A stretch of 64,000 nucleotides of DNA from Telmatospirillum sp. (GTDB lineage: Bacteria; Pseudomonadota; Alphaproteobacteria; CACIAM-22H2), in NCBI GenBank assembly GCA_020248985.1, contig JADCGL010000003.1, positions 62,001-126,000 on the forward strand, given 5' to 3'. The position numbers and the translations under genes are program-made. The notes beneath the pieces were generated by a model. It was not told the DNA's origin and did not search any database. It was given only the letters and a program-made list of their open reading frames with translations. Position 1 is the first letter of the stretch; every line of letters starts with the position of its first letter. Of this stretch, positions 47,978 through 56,340 are shown piece by piece.

Positions 47978-48811
47978 CTAAAGTTCGATCGTCTGGCCTT
48001 CTTTGGCAACGATGGTGCCTGGGCGCATCGCCTCGGCTTCGGCCGCGACCTTGTCCATGAAATTGTCGTCGTGCGAAGGATCGTGGTGGAAAATGGCCAG
48101 GCGTTTCACGTTGGCCTGGGTTGCGAGCCGCACGCCCTCCTGCCAGGTCGAGTGGCCCCAACCGACATGGCTTGGAAATTCGGCATCGGTATAGGTGCTG
48201 TCGTAGATCACAAGGTCGGCGCCGTCGATGAGGCGCAGTATGTTTGCGTCCGGCTTGCCGGGCACATGCTCGGTATCCGTCACGTAGCAGAGCGACTTGC
48301 CGGCAGCCTCGATCCGGTAGCCGGTGGCGCGGTTGGGATGGTTCAGCGGAGCCGTCTTGATCACGATTCCGGGGCCGGGGCGCAGCGTGTCGCCGATTTT
48401 GAAGTCGTTGAACGAAACGTCAGCCGTGAAGATCTCGAGCGGGATCGGGAACAAGGGTGCCTGCATCATGGTCGAGAGCACGGCCCGCAGGCTGGTTTCG
48501 GGCGCCAAGTGCCCCGCCCACATGCGAAAGCGATTGCGCGGGTTGTAGAGCGGATCGAAAAATGGAATGCCCTGGATATGGTCGAAATGGCTGTGCGTGA
48601 AGTACCAGTCGGTCTCGCACAATTCGGCCCGCGCGGCGATGGCGCGGCCGAGCGGCAGCAGGCCCGTGCCGGCATCGAAAATCAAATGGCGGCCATTTGC
48701 GTGCACTTCCAAGCAGGGCGTGTTGCCGCCATAGCGCACCGTGGCCGGGCCCGGACACGCGATCGACCCGCGAACGCCCCAAAAGGTGACGGCAAGACGA
48801 TCAGTCGTCAC
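47978..48811 (-). CDS. MBL-fold metallo-hydrolase
   Basis: Metallo-beta-lactamase fold protein of 277 residues. The start VTFWGVRGSIACPGP and the metal motif THSHFDHIQG are as in the phosphodiesterase/RNase Z-like branch; later metal ligands are seen in CYVTDTEH, and IFHHDPSHDD supplies another His cluster. The substrate may be a cyclic nucleotide or a phosphodiester, not decided. It is coupled by a 4-base overlap to the regulator gene upstream. Confidence 0.85.
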   Translation of the reverse strand: MTTDRLAVTFWGVRGSIACPGPATVRYGGNTPCLEVHANGRHLIFDAGTGLLPLGRAIAARAELCETDWYFTHSHFDHIQGIPFFDPLYNPRNRFRMWAGHLAPETSLRAVLSTMMQAPLFPIPLEIFTADVSFNDFKIGDTLRPGPGIVIKTAPLNHPNRATGYRIEAAGKSLCYVTDTEHVPGKPDANILRLIDGADLVIYDSTYTDAEFPSHVGWGHSTWQEGVRLATQANVKRLAIFHHDPSHDDNFMDKVAAEAEAMRPGTIVAKEGQTIEL

Positions 48812-49518
48812 TTGCGCACTTCCTTTCCGCGCAGCGCCAGGCGATACCCGCCGGGCACCGTTTCGAGAATCTTGGCGCGGCCCTGGCCGTGCTCGAGCTT
48901 GCGCCGCAGTCGATAGATATGGGTCTCCAACGTACGGGTGCTCACCTTTGAATTATAGCCCCAAACGTCGCGGAGCAAGTCTTCTCGTGCCACGTCTTGC
49001 CCGGCGGTTCGCAGCAGCATCGACAAAAGATGCGTCTCGATTTCGGTCAGCACGGTCTCAATGCCGGTGCGGCGATGGCGCAAGCGCCGGGCAGGTGCAT
49101 CGAAATCGAACGTGGCCTTGCCCAAACGCAGCTGCGGCGCTGGCTTGCGAGGGCTTTTCGCAGGGGGGGACGTTCCCGCATGCATCGCCGTGCGCAGCAC
49201 CCCGGCCAAGACCTGCAGCCGGACCGGTTTTGGCAGAAGAGCTTCAGTTCCGCCCGGTTTTATCCGCACGCCGGGCCGCGCCAACAGACAAATCGGGCAC
49301 CGCAGGGCAAGCGCGAGAAGCGCGAGTGCGGCCTGCGGCCGACGTCCGAGATTGTCATGATCGACGACGGCCGCCTCGAAACCGATGGCTTTGGCGAGCG
49401 CGAAGGCCGCATCGCGCGCTGCCGTGGCTTCGGCGCGAAAGCCATGGCCTTCAAGCCCTTCGGCGAGGGCTGCGGCAAGCGGATTATCGGCCAAGATCAG
49501 GATGCGTGGACGGCTCAT
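48808..49518 (-). CDS. OmpR-type winged-helix regulator with degenerate receiver
   Basis: A 236-residue protein with a receiver-like N-terminal domain and a C-terminal winged helix (about 140-230; TEIETHLLSMLLRTAGQDVAR, TRTLETHIYRLRRKLE). In the receiver the acidic pair of the first strand is reduced to one Asp (ILILADNPL), the Thr/Ser strand reads ICLLARPG, while an Asp (AAVVDHD) and the Lys (LLPKPV) remain. Normal phosphorylation is therefore doubtful. No kinase gene is next to it; it is co-expressed with the MBL hydrolase. Confidence 0.82.
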   Translation of the reverse strand: MSRPRILILADNPLAAALAEGLEGHGFRAEATAARDAAFALAKAIGFEAAVVDHDNLGRRPQAALALLALALRCPICLLARPGVRIKPGGTEALLPKPVRLQVLAGVLRTAMHAGTSPPAKSPRKPAPQLRLGKATFDFDAPARRLRHRRTGIETVLTEIETHLLSMLLRTAGQDVAREDLLRDVWGYNSKVSTRTLETHIYRLRRKLEHGQGRAKILETVPGGYRLALRGKEVRK

Positions 49519-49564
49519 GAAGAGCCAATCCTAGCCCGCCCTACCCGTAAAATGAAATCGGCTA

Positions 49565-49609
49565 CAAAATGAAACGGGCCGCGCGGGGATCTGCCCAGCG
49601 CGGCCCGTT
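49565..49609 (-). terminator. Intrinsic terminator after the TorF gene
   Basis: Minus strand: perfect 12-bp stem AACGGGCCGCGC / GCGCGGCCCGTT, 13-base loop, then TTCATTTTGT. It begins 18 bases after the TorF stop. The stem is symmetric, but the T-rich tail exists only on this strand. Confidence 0.7.
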
Positions 49610-49626
49610 CGTTCGACTAGGCGGAT

Positions 49627-50499
49627 TTAGAACTTCTTGATGAACGAGAAGGAAACCTGGCCCTTCGTCTGCTCATAAGCGTCAGGCTGCAACACGCCGT
49701 TGGTGTTCCCGATGCGATCGAAGCCCAGCGAAGAACCCTTCTTGATGTTCGTATCGGAGTAAAGTGCCGCCAAGGTGAAGGTAAAGGGTACGTCGAAGTC
49801 GCGCGCGAGACCGACGTTCCACGTGGTGTAGTCCGGCGCGCCAAAAGCCCAGTTGTATTCGATCGTCTGGCGACCGACGCGACCCGAGAGCAGGAAGTCA
49901 TACGGCAGCGGCACGTCGAAACCGCCTTCGTAGTACACGCCCTTGCCGCTCGCGTACGAGAAGTCTTTGGCGTAAAACACCGAGCCGACTGCCGTCGCGA
50001 GGCCGAAATCGTAGGCGAACTTGCCGTAGACTTCGTTCCATTGCGGGTTGCCGTAGGTGTTCGGCCCGATGCCGCCCGACGTGCTGTCGGCCGTGTTGTT
50101 AGGATAGGTGTAGCTGATGAAGCCCGCATCGAGCGTGAGGCCTGCAAGCGGGGTTGCGTAGCGCACGCCGCCGAAGAGGTCGACTTCCAGATGCTGGCGG
50201 ATCGTCTGCGAACCGGCCGGCGTATTGTTCGCCGGGAAGCGCGTATTCGAAGCAAAGGCGCCCAGGTACGGGGTGAAATCGCCAATGGCGTAGGTGTATT
50301 CAAGATTGCCCTGCAGCGCCGGGCCCTTCTTGCTCTGCGACAAGCCGCGGAAGATGTAGTTGGTCGTGGCCGTCACCGTCGGTGCAAACGTGCCAAACGA
50401 CGTCTCGATCTGGGCTTGCGCGGGCGTGCTGGCAATCGAAATGCCGAACAAAGTTGCAATTGCCCCAAAGATTGCCGAATTCTTAAGCGTTTTCAACAT
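49627..50499 (-). CDS. TorF-family putative outer-membrane porin
   Basis: Beta-barrel outer-membrane protein of 290 residues (TIGR02001-like family). The signal peptide ends STPAQAQ near residue 30, then TATTNYIFRGLSQSKKGPALQG, the family opening, follows; aromatic-ended strands and a C-terminal Phe (FSFIKKF) indicate a barrel recognised by BamA. The ATG at 50499 is preceded by GAGG six bases away and is preferred to the ATG at 50511. Its own terminator follows, so it is monocistronic. Confidence 0.85.
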   Translation of the reverse strand: MLKTLKNSAIFGAIATLFGISIASTPAQAQIETSFGTFAPTVTATTNYIFRGLSQSKKGPALQGNLEYTYAIGDFTPYLGAFASNTRFPANNTPAGSQTIRQHLEVDLFGGVRYATPLAGLTLDAGFISYTYPNNTADSTSGGIGPNTYGNPQWNEVYGKFAYDFGLATAVGSVFYAKDFSYASGKGVYYEGGFDVPLPYDFLLSGRVGRQTIEYNWAFGAPDYTTWNVGLARDFDVPFTFTLAALYSDTNIKKGSSLGFDRIGNTNGVLQPDAYEQTKGQVSFSFIKKF

Positions 50500-50648
50500 T
50501 ATCGACCTCATTCCGCGAGTGATGTGTCTGCTGGAGCAAGAATTAGCCCAACACCTCCGAGTCGGTCACGGTTTTTTGCCGATTCCGAGGGGTCATCTCT
50601 GATTCTGCGAATGGACGTTGCACTTCTGCAACAAAAGCGACATCGCGG

Positions 50649-51512
50649 TCATTTCGACGCGGCGGCGATCATTGCCAAGGCCGCTTTGCCGACTGGATGC
50701 GAAGAATCGGCAAGTTTCTCGACGATCGTGAAGTGGTTGAGGCCGGCCGCGGGGACCACCGTTACTGCGGCGCCGGCAGCGCGCCACGCGGCGGCAAGAT
50801 CCGCCTGCTGGCCCAAAAAGGCCGGCGTTTCTTTTGCGCCAACGGCGAGCCACAGCTTCGTACCGGGCTGCGGCCGCAAGGTCAGCGGCGAACAGGTTGC
50901 AACAACGCGATCGGTCAATTGCAGAATCGGCTGCTGGTAGCTGCGCTTGAGCGGTGCGAGGTCGTAGACGCCCGATACGCCATAGCAGCCCGCAATTCGC
51001 GCGGCCGTATCGGGAAACGTGCACAGCATCGCCGCAAGATGCCCGCCTGCCGAATGGCCGCCGACAAAGATCGCGCCTGGATCGCAGCCAAATCGCGGTG
51101 CTTGGAACCATAGATAATCGAGGGCCGCGCGAATCTGCGCCACGATCGCGTCAATGCCGACCGCCGGGCACAGCGCGTAATTCAGCGTGGCATAGGCAAT
51201 GCCCTTGGCGGCAAAAGCGGGCCCGAGACCGCGCACATCGCTTTTGTCGAGCGATTGCCAATAACCGCCATGGATGAACACGAACAACGGCGCACGCGCC
51301 GCGCCGATGCGCTCGGGCACCAGCAGATCAAGATTCTGGTTGAGCCCCGGCCCGTAGGCAACGTCGCGATGCCAGCCTGGGACAGCCAAAGCGGCCGCGC
51401 CGCTGCGCTGCCAAGCTTCGACGGTTTTGCCGAAATCGGGCACGGCCGCGCGATTGTTGAACAGCGCGTCGAGGGCAGCCTGGTCGGCTGGATAGGAGAA
51501 CCGTTTGGGCAT
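50649..51512 (-). CDS. Alpha/beta hydrolase, kynurenine-formamidase-like
   Basis: Esterase/amidase of 287 residues with the oxyanion motif FIHGGYWQSLDKSD, the nucleophile Ser in VGGHSAGGHLA, and a C-terminal His in LNHFTIVEKL. HGGYW is typical of the arylformamidase-type branch. No other kynurenine gene is near, so the substrate is open. It is divergent from lolA with about 50 bases between. Confidence 0.8.
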   Translation of the reverse strand: MPKRFSYPADQAALDALFNNRAAVPDFGKTVEAWQRSGAAALAVPGWHRDVAYGPGLNQNLDLLVPERIGAARAPLFVFIHGGYWQSLDKSDVRGLGPAFAAKGIAYATLNYALCPAVGIDAIVAQIRAALDYLWFQAPRFGCDPGAIFVGGHSAGGHLAAMLCTFPDTAARIAGCYGVSGVYDLAPLKRSYQQPILQLTDRVVATCSPLTLRPQPGTKLWLAVGAKETPAFLGQQADLAAAWRAAGAAVTVVPAAGLNHFTIVEKLADSSHPVGKAALAMIAAASK

Positions 51513-51562
51513 GACGCGTTCCGCCTTGTTTGGACCTCAATTGTGCGGCATGAACGCCCGTG

Positions 51563-52216
51563 ATGGCGAGAAATTTGATCACGGGCGGCGGGATATTGGC
51601 GCGACGCGGCTTCCTGTTGGGTGCAGCGGCAATGGTCGGCAGCCCTGCCTATGCACAAGCGCCGAGCGGGCCGGACAGTGCCGATATAGCGCGCGTCGAG
51701 GCCTATCTTGAGACGATCCGCACGCTCGATTCGCGTTTTCTGCAGATCGGGCCGGACGGCAGCGTGGCCGAAGGGCGTTTCCTGCTGTCGCGCCCGGGCC
51801 GCTTGCGGCTCGAATACGACGCGCCAAATCCCAATCTGCTCGTCTCGGACGGGCGGGCTTTTGTCCATATCGACAAGTCTCTGCGCACCATCGCCTATCT
51901 GCCGATCGATTCCACGCCGGCGGGTCTGCTGGTGCGCGCCGAGATTCGACTTTCCGGCGACGTAACGGTCGTCGGCATCGAGCGCAGCCCGGCCGCTTTG
52001 CGCATGACGCTGATCCAAACCAAAGATCCGCGCGCCGGGCGCTTGGTTCTGACCTTTGTTGATCGGCCGCTGGCATTGGTCGGCTGGAGCGTGGTCGATG
52101 CGCAAGGGCTGACCACGCGGCTCACCTTGGTCGATGCCAGGTTCGGCGCCGCACTCGATGCGGCGGCATTTTCGTTCGTCGATCCGAATGTGCCGAGCGG
52201 CGGAGCGCGGCCCTAG
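51563..52216 (+). CDS. lolA: LolA-like outer-membrane lipoprotein carrier
   Basis: Periplasmic chaperone family that moves lipoproteins to the outer membrane. The product is 217 residues; LETIRTLDSRFLQIGPDG, FLLSRPGRLRLEYDAPNPNLLVSDG and IDSTPAGLLV match LolA. The leader is unusual: ARRGFLLGAAAMVG with twin Arg followed by FLL, like a Tat signal, ending YAQA. ATG 51563 follows a GTG at 51560 that could also serve. If it is truly LolA, its partner lolCDE genes are elsewhere. Confidence 0.82.
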   Translation: MARNLITGGGILARRGFLLGAAAMVGSPAYAQAPSGPDSADIARVEAYLETIRTLDSRFLQIGPDGSVAEGRFLLSRPGRLRLEYDAPNPNLLVSDGRAFVHIDKSLRTIAYLPIDSTPAGLLVRAEIRLSGDVTVVGIERSPAALRMTLIQTKDPRAGRLVLTFVDRPLALVGWSVVDAQGLTTRLTLVDARFGAALDAAAFSFVDPNVPSGGARP

Positions 52217-52333
52217 GCAAATTGCGACCTTCGGGCGGCAATTCTTGCCTCTCGATTGTGATTGGAGCTTTTACAAGTATCTGATTCGATTGAGGAACTC
52301 TGTGGTCTGGCGCTTGCTTTGACAAGTCCAGCC

Positions 52334-53347
52334 ATGATCGAGCCAAACCGCCCCGCCGCAAACGCCTCACCCGCAACGTTCGAAATGCGGCCAAACCCCA
52401 ATCGGCATCTCAATGCCGACGCGCCGGACGATATCGTCCTGCCTGCAAGCGGGCAGAATTCGAGCGGCAGCTTTTTCGACTACATCAACCCGCTGCAGCA
52501 TCTGCCGATTGTCGGTACGCTCTATCGCGCTGTCACCGGTGCCACGATTTCGCCGTCGGCGCGCATTGTCGGCGGCCTCCTCTATGGCGGTCCGATCGGC
52601 TTTGCGAGCTCGCTTGCCAATGCCGTCGTCGAAACCGCCAGCGGCAAAGACATCGGCGAACATGCGATGGCGGCGGTCGGCATCGGCGGTTCGCGCAGCA
52701 GATTTCCCACTCTCGACACTTCCTCGAATTTCGCGCAAGCGGCGCCACCGCCGCCGCCCCAGAATGTGGATGCCCGCACGATGGCAGCGCTTGGCGGCGG
52801 CGGCTTGCAATTCGCAAGCGCAGGCGGCGACTCCGATAGCATGCTGGCAACCTGGATCGCAGGTCCTGGACAAGAGTTTGCCCGCAACGTTGCACAAACG
52901 CCGGCGCTGCCGACACGCGCCGCGCCCGCGCCGACACAGGTTGCGGCCGCACCGGCACCGATCCAACCGACAGCCCCAAACCCCACCGGTGGCGGCGACA
53001 ACAACCGATCGGCCGGCAACGCGCCGATGGGGCGCTCGCTTGTCGAATATCGGGCGTCGGCGATCAATACGTCGGCAAGTTTCCGCGGGCTTGGCCCGGC
53101 GGGGCCTTCCGGCGTGTCGCGCATGCCGGCGTCGCCCATCCAGCCCGCGAGCCTGCAAACGCAGCCGTCAAGCCGCGCCAATGCCGGCGAAAACGTTTTT
53201 TCGGCGCAAGTGCAGACGCAGCTGCAGGCGCAAGACCAGCGCGATACGGGCGAAGCCGACAGCTATTTCGCGGCACAAATGGCGGCTGGGCTCGAACGCT
53301 ATTCGCGCATGCAACGCGAACGGCTCAGCGAAGGCCAGCGGCTCTAA
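52334..53347 (+). CDS. Uncharacterised Gly/Ala/Pro-rich protein
   Basis: A 337-residue protein of no family I recognise. Residues about 45-100 (SFFDYINPLQHLPIVGTLYRAVTGATI, then ARIVGGLLYGGPIGFASSLANAV) contain small-residue hydrophobic stretches that may contact membrane; the middle (140-290) is Pro/Ala/Gln-rich and disordered, and the end is helical and charged (SYFAAQMAAGLERYSRMQRERL). No signal peptide. ATG 52334 is chosen; a TTG at 52262 adds 24 residues. It lies 117 bases after lolA and may share its promoter. Confidence 0.6.
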   Translation: MIEPNRPAANASPATFEMRPNPNRHLNADAPDDIVLPASGQNSSGSFFDYINPLQHLPIVGTLYRAVTGATISPSARIVGGLLYGGPIGFASSLANAVVETASGKDIGEHAMAAVGIGGSRSRFPTLDTSSNFAQAAPPPPPQNVDARTMAALGGGGLQFASAGGDSDSMLATWIAGPGQEFARNVAQTPALPTRAAPAPTQVAAAPAPIQPTAPNPTGGGDNNRSAGNAPMGRSLVEYRASAINTSASFRGLGPAGPSGVSRMPASPIQPASLQTQPSSRANAGENVFSAQVQTQLQAQDQRDTGEADSYFAAQMAAGLERYSRMQRERLSEGQRL

Positions 53348-53359
53348 CCGCCCGCATTT

Positions 53360-54022
53360 CTAACCGGGCGCCGGCGCCCGCGCACCGAAAATGGCGCTGC
53401 CGATACGCACATGCGTTGCACCCAAAGCCACCGCCGTCTCGTAGTCCGCACTCATGCCCATCGACAGGAGCGCTAGGCCGTTGCGCGCCGCGATCTCGGC
53501 CAGCAGTGCAAAATGCGGGGCCGGCGGCTCGTCGGCTGGCGGAATGCACATAAGGCCAGCGATCGCGAGTCGATGCTGATTTTGGCACTCGGCAATGAAA
53601 GCGTCGGCCGCCTCCGGAAGGATTCCGGCCTTTTGCGGCTCGGCTCCGGTATTGACCTGCACGAAAAGCCGGGGCCGTTTGGGCGTGCGTGCGAATTCGG
53701 TCGCCAAGGCAGCCGCAAGTTTGGGGCGGTCGAGCGTTTGAATAACATCAAACGTGGCCACGGCTTCTTTGACTTTATTGGTCTGCAAGGGGCCAATCAG
53801 ATGTAGTTCGAGATTGGCATGATGCGCGCGCAAAGGCGGGTATTTCGCCATAGCCTCCTGCACGCGATTTTCGCCGAACACAATTTGGCCCGCCGCAAGC
53901 GCCTGCTCGACATCGCTGGCCGGATAGGTTTTGGCAACGGCGACAAGGGTGACTTGCTGAGGCCCCGCAGCGGCGATTTTGGCGCGCGTGGCCAAAAGGC
54001 GATCAGCAATCGAATCCATCAT
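53360..54022 (-). CDS. YggS-family PLP-homeostasis protein
   Basis: Small PLP-binding TIM-barrel protein (YggS/PLPBP), 220 residues. The PLP lysine is in TLVAVAKTYPASDVEQA, followed by FGENRVQEAMAKYP, HLIGPLQTNKVKEAV, and the C-terminal MGMSADYETAVALGATHVRIGSAIFG. It buffers cellular PLP and affects amino-acid metabolism. A 16-bp palindrome at its 3' end separates it from the convergent unknown gene. Confidence 0.93.
   Translation of the reverse strand: MMDSIADRLLATRAKIAAAGPQQVTLVAVAKTYPASDVEQALAAGQIVFGENRVQEAMAKYPPLRAHHANLELHLIGPLQTNKVKEAVATFDVIQTLDRPKLAAALATEFARTPKRPRLFVQVNTGAEPQKAGILPEAADAFIAECQNQHRLAIAGLMCIPPADEPPAPHFALLAEIAARNGLALLSMGMSADYETAVALGATHVRIGSAIFGARAPAPG
53365..53380. repeat. 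16-bp perfect palindrome at convergent gene ends
   Basis: CGGGCGCCGGCGCCCG spans the last codons of the YggS gene, 18 bases past the stop of the unknown plus-strand gene. It could form a hairpin on both transcripts but has no T-tract. Confidence 0.4.
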
Positions 54023-54043
54023 CGTTTATAGGCCTGAAAAAGA

Positions 54044-54073
54044 AAAAGGGGGATGGCGAACCATCCCCCTTTC
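54044..54073 (-). terminator. Intrinsic terminator after the large porin gene
   Basis: Minus strand: 12-bp stem AAAGGGGGATGG / CCATCCCCCTTT with a TTCG loop, followed by TTCTTTTTC. About 32 bases after the porin stop. A strong Rho-independent terminator. Confidence 0.8.
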
Positions 54074-54104
54074 CGTATCTCCCAAGCGGGGAGAGACGAT
54101 TTGC

Positions 54105-55439
54105 TTAGAACGCCAGGACGAGGGCCGAAACGGCGCCGTTGGCCTTCTGCGTCGTCTTGATGTTGTTCGGCACCGAAGAGAAGCTGGCGTAGTAACCGCC
54201 AACCTGCTTCAACGTGAACACCGACAGCTGGACCGACACGCCCGGAGCGAGCGTGTAAGCGCCGTTCAGAGCAAGAGCCGTACGCTTGTCGTCGCCGAGC
54301 GTGGAGGCATTCTTCACGCCCGTTTCACGGTTGACGCGATCGGGTGTGGCTTTGCCGTTGAAGTAGTTCAACGACACCGAAGCCGGCCCGAAGATGTAGC
54401 CGACGCCCGCTTCATACGCGCGGCTGTCGCTGATCACCATCTGGTTGGTGACGGTGTTGCCGAGCGCCGACGCCGTGGCGCCCATGCCGACGATGTTGAC
54501 CGTGTCGCCAGCCGTGTGGCTGCCGCGCATGATGTTGGCAACGTCCTTATAGTCGGTGTAGGAGCCGCCGATCTGGATGCCCTGCCACACGGCGTTGGCG
54601 CCGAGGCCCCAAGCCTTCGCGTCGGGGATCTTGAACGCTGCCGTGCCCGTGCCCGTCGCGCGAGCGCCGGGGTTCGTCGCGTTCCAGTGGTAGTAGGTGC
54701 CGTAGGCGCTGACCGCCACGTCGCCGATCGGACGCGTGAAGTTCAGAGCCACTGCCTTGCCGTTGTCGTACGACTGACCCGTCGTGGCGACCTGCGACGC
54801 ATGGCGACCTGCCGAGATTTCCGGGGTCCAGCTGGCGATCAGCTGGAAGCCTTCGATGCGCGGCGAGATGTAGATGAGCTTTTCCGACTGACGGTCGTAG
54901 AGACGGATCGAGGTCGAGCCGTAGCCCGTATCGTCCGCCGACACCGTGGCCGGGCCGCCGCCGCCGACGAAGTCGTAGATCTTGCCGAGACGCGCCGAAC
55001 CAGCCGTGAAGGCGTCGAACGAGCCGACGAAACCCTGCTGCGAGGCGTTGTCGTCGCGACCGACGCGGACCTGGCCGAATGCGCCGCCGATACCGGCATA
55101 AGCGCGACGGAACAGCGAGTCCTGGTTGAAGCGGCTGTTCGTGGTGTCGTACGAGAAGCCGGTCTGGTCTTCCAGCTGGAACACGCCAAGGGCCTGCATG
55201 CCATTCGCCGTGGCAAAGCGCGCCGTCACGTCAAAACGGACCGCCGTCTGCACGTCGGCAGAGGAGGTGTGGCCCGAGAGACGATCATACGAGACTGCGC
55301 CGACGAAGCCGCGGCTCAAGCCGCCGATCGTTACTTCCGTATTGTTCGTTTTGAATGCCTGGGCATTTGCCGGGGCAATGGCACCGAACGAGGCAGCGAC
55401 TGCCAGCGCCGTGGTGCCAAAAAGCCAGTTCTTGTTCAT
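54105..55439 (-). CDS. General porin, outer membrane
   Basis: A 444-residue beta-barrel porin of the Gram-negative type. Signal peptide with cleavage after ANAQA (near 27). Family features: long alternating strands, RFDVTARFATANGMQALGVFQLEDQ, a RVGRDDNASQQGFVGSFDAF loop and the C-terminal Phe (ALVLAF) for BAM recognition. Codons are more uniform than in neighbours, as expected for a highly expressed protein. It is monocistronic, with a strong terminator after it; its promoter lies in the 337-base gap to the DUF3576 gene. Confidence 0.88.
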   Translation of the reverse strand: MNKNWLFGTTALAVAASFGAIAPANAQAFKTNNTEVTIGGLSRGFVGAVSYDRLSGHTSSADVQTAVRFDVTARFATANGMQALGVFQLEDQTGFSYDTTNSRFNQDSLFRRAYAGIGGAFGQVRVGRDDNASQQGFVGSFDAFTAGSARLGKIYDFVGGGGPATVSADDTGYGSTSIRLYDRQSEKLIYISPRIEGFQLIASWTPEISAGRHASQVATTGQSYDNGKAVALNFTRPIGDVAVSAYGTYYHWNATNPGARATGTGTAAFKIPDAKAWGLGANAVWQGIQIGGSYTDYKDVANIMRGSHTAGDTVNIVGMGATASALGNTVTNQMVISDSRAYEAGVGYIFGPASVSLNYFNGKATPDRVNRETGVKNASTLGDDKRTALALNGAYTLAPGVSVQLSVFTLKQVGGYYASFSSVPNNIKTTQKANGAVSALVLAF

Positions 55440-55776
55440 TCACTCTCTCCATGATGAGCTCTGCGCGAGCATTATCGCTGCACTGGATTGGTCCCAACGC
55501 AAACGCTCAGTAGCCATCTCATTTTGCCGGAGGGTGGTCAATTGTTTGGCGACCGGCTCGAAAGCTTTGAAAGCAGCCTGTTGCCGATACGCCACAGCGG
55601 TAACGCCGAATTAGGAATAATTACGGATTTGTGGGTTGATCCTTGGTTTTTCAAAGCAACAGCATCGAATCTGGGCGTTGAAAACGCCGCAGCAGGGGGC
55701 CAATTCTTTGCGAAGACGCCCGCAACCAGCTATTGTCGCGTCAGGTGCATGAGTCACGAATCAGGCAGGTCAAATT
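55440..55776. other. Divergent intergenic region, porin / DUF3576 gene
   Basis: A 337-base gap, more AT-rich than its neighbours. On the plus strand a promoter for the DUF3576 gene is likely at 55708-55736. On the minus strand a TTGACC (about 55536-55541) could be a -35 box for the porin, but no good -10 is seen. An open plus frame at 55488-55787 has no protein-like features. The region has room for a regulatory RNA, but I see no definite structure. Confidence 0.4.
55708..55736 (+). promoter_or_regulatory. Predicted promoter for the DUF3576 gene
   Basis: -35 TTGCGA (55708-55713), 17-base spacer, -10 TATTGT (55731-55736), about 40 bases before the ATG. Confidence 0.45.
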
Positions 55777-56337
55777 ATGTTTGTTAAATATGTCGAGGCC
55801 TTCTCCCGGGCGGCTGCAACGGTTGCGATCGTTGTTGCGTTGACGGCATGCTCGGGCGCCCGCATCGAAGAGGATATTCCGCGCGAAGTGCCAGGCAGCA
55901 ACAGCGTATACACCTCTTCCACGGCGCCCAGCGGCGCCGGAATCGGCAGTTTGTTCGGCGATGGGGGCCTTGGTATCGGCGGCAATCGAGGAACAAGCAG
56001 CGGAACGGGGATCGGGGTCAACGCGTTGCTGTGGCAGGCGACACTCGACACGATCGCCTTCATGCCGTTGGTTCAGGCCGATCCGTTTGGCGGAGTCATC
56101 CTAACCGACTGGTACAGCGCCGAGACGGCTCCGTCCGAGCGCCTCAAGCTCAACATCTTCATTCTCGGCCAGGATTTGCGCGCAGATGCAGTTCGCGTTT
56201 CCATGTTCCGCCAACGCCGCACTGGAGCCGATAGCTGGGAGGACGTCGCGGTGCAGCCGCAAGGTCCGATCGGCATCGAGAATGCGATTTTGACGCGCGC
56301 ACGCACGCTGCGTCGCGAACGGGCCAGCGCGCGCTGA
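55777..56337 (+). CDS. DUF3576 lipoprotein
   Basis: A 186-residue lipoprotein with the hydrophobic leader VAIVVALTAC (lipobox LTAC, Cys near 25). A Gly/Ser linker (about 45-80) leads to the DUF3576 core: GVNALLWQATLDTIAFMPL, DPFGGVILTDWYS, ERLKLNIFILGQDLRADAVRVSMFRQ. In alphaproteobacteria this gene commonly sits just before leuS; here two GT41 genes lie between. Function unknown, probably envelope. It ends three bases from the convergent GT41 gene. Confidence 0.82.
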   Translation: MFVKYVEAFSRAAATVAIVVALTACSGARIEEDIPREVPGSNSVYTSSTAPSGAGIGSLFGDGGLGIGGNRGTSSGTGIGVNALLWQATLDTIAFMPLVQADPFGGVILTDWYSAETAPSERLKLNIFILGQDLRADAVRVSMFRQRRTGADSWEDVAVQPQGPIGIENAILTRARTLRRERASAR

Positions 56338-56340
56338 GTT

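Noticed and set aside
55488-55787. 99-residue open frame in the porin/DUF3576 gap
   Set aside because: It runs through the predicted promoter and past the DUF3576 start, with no ribosome site or domain-like features.
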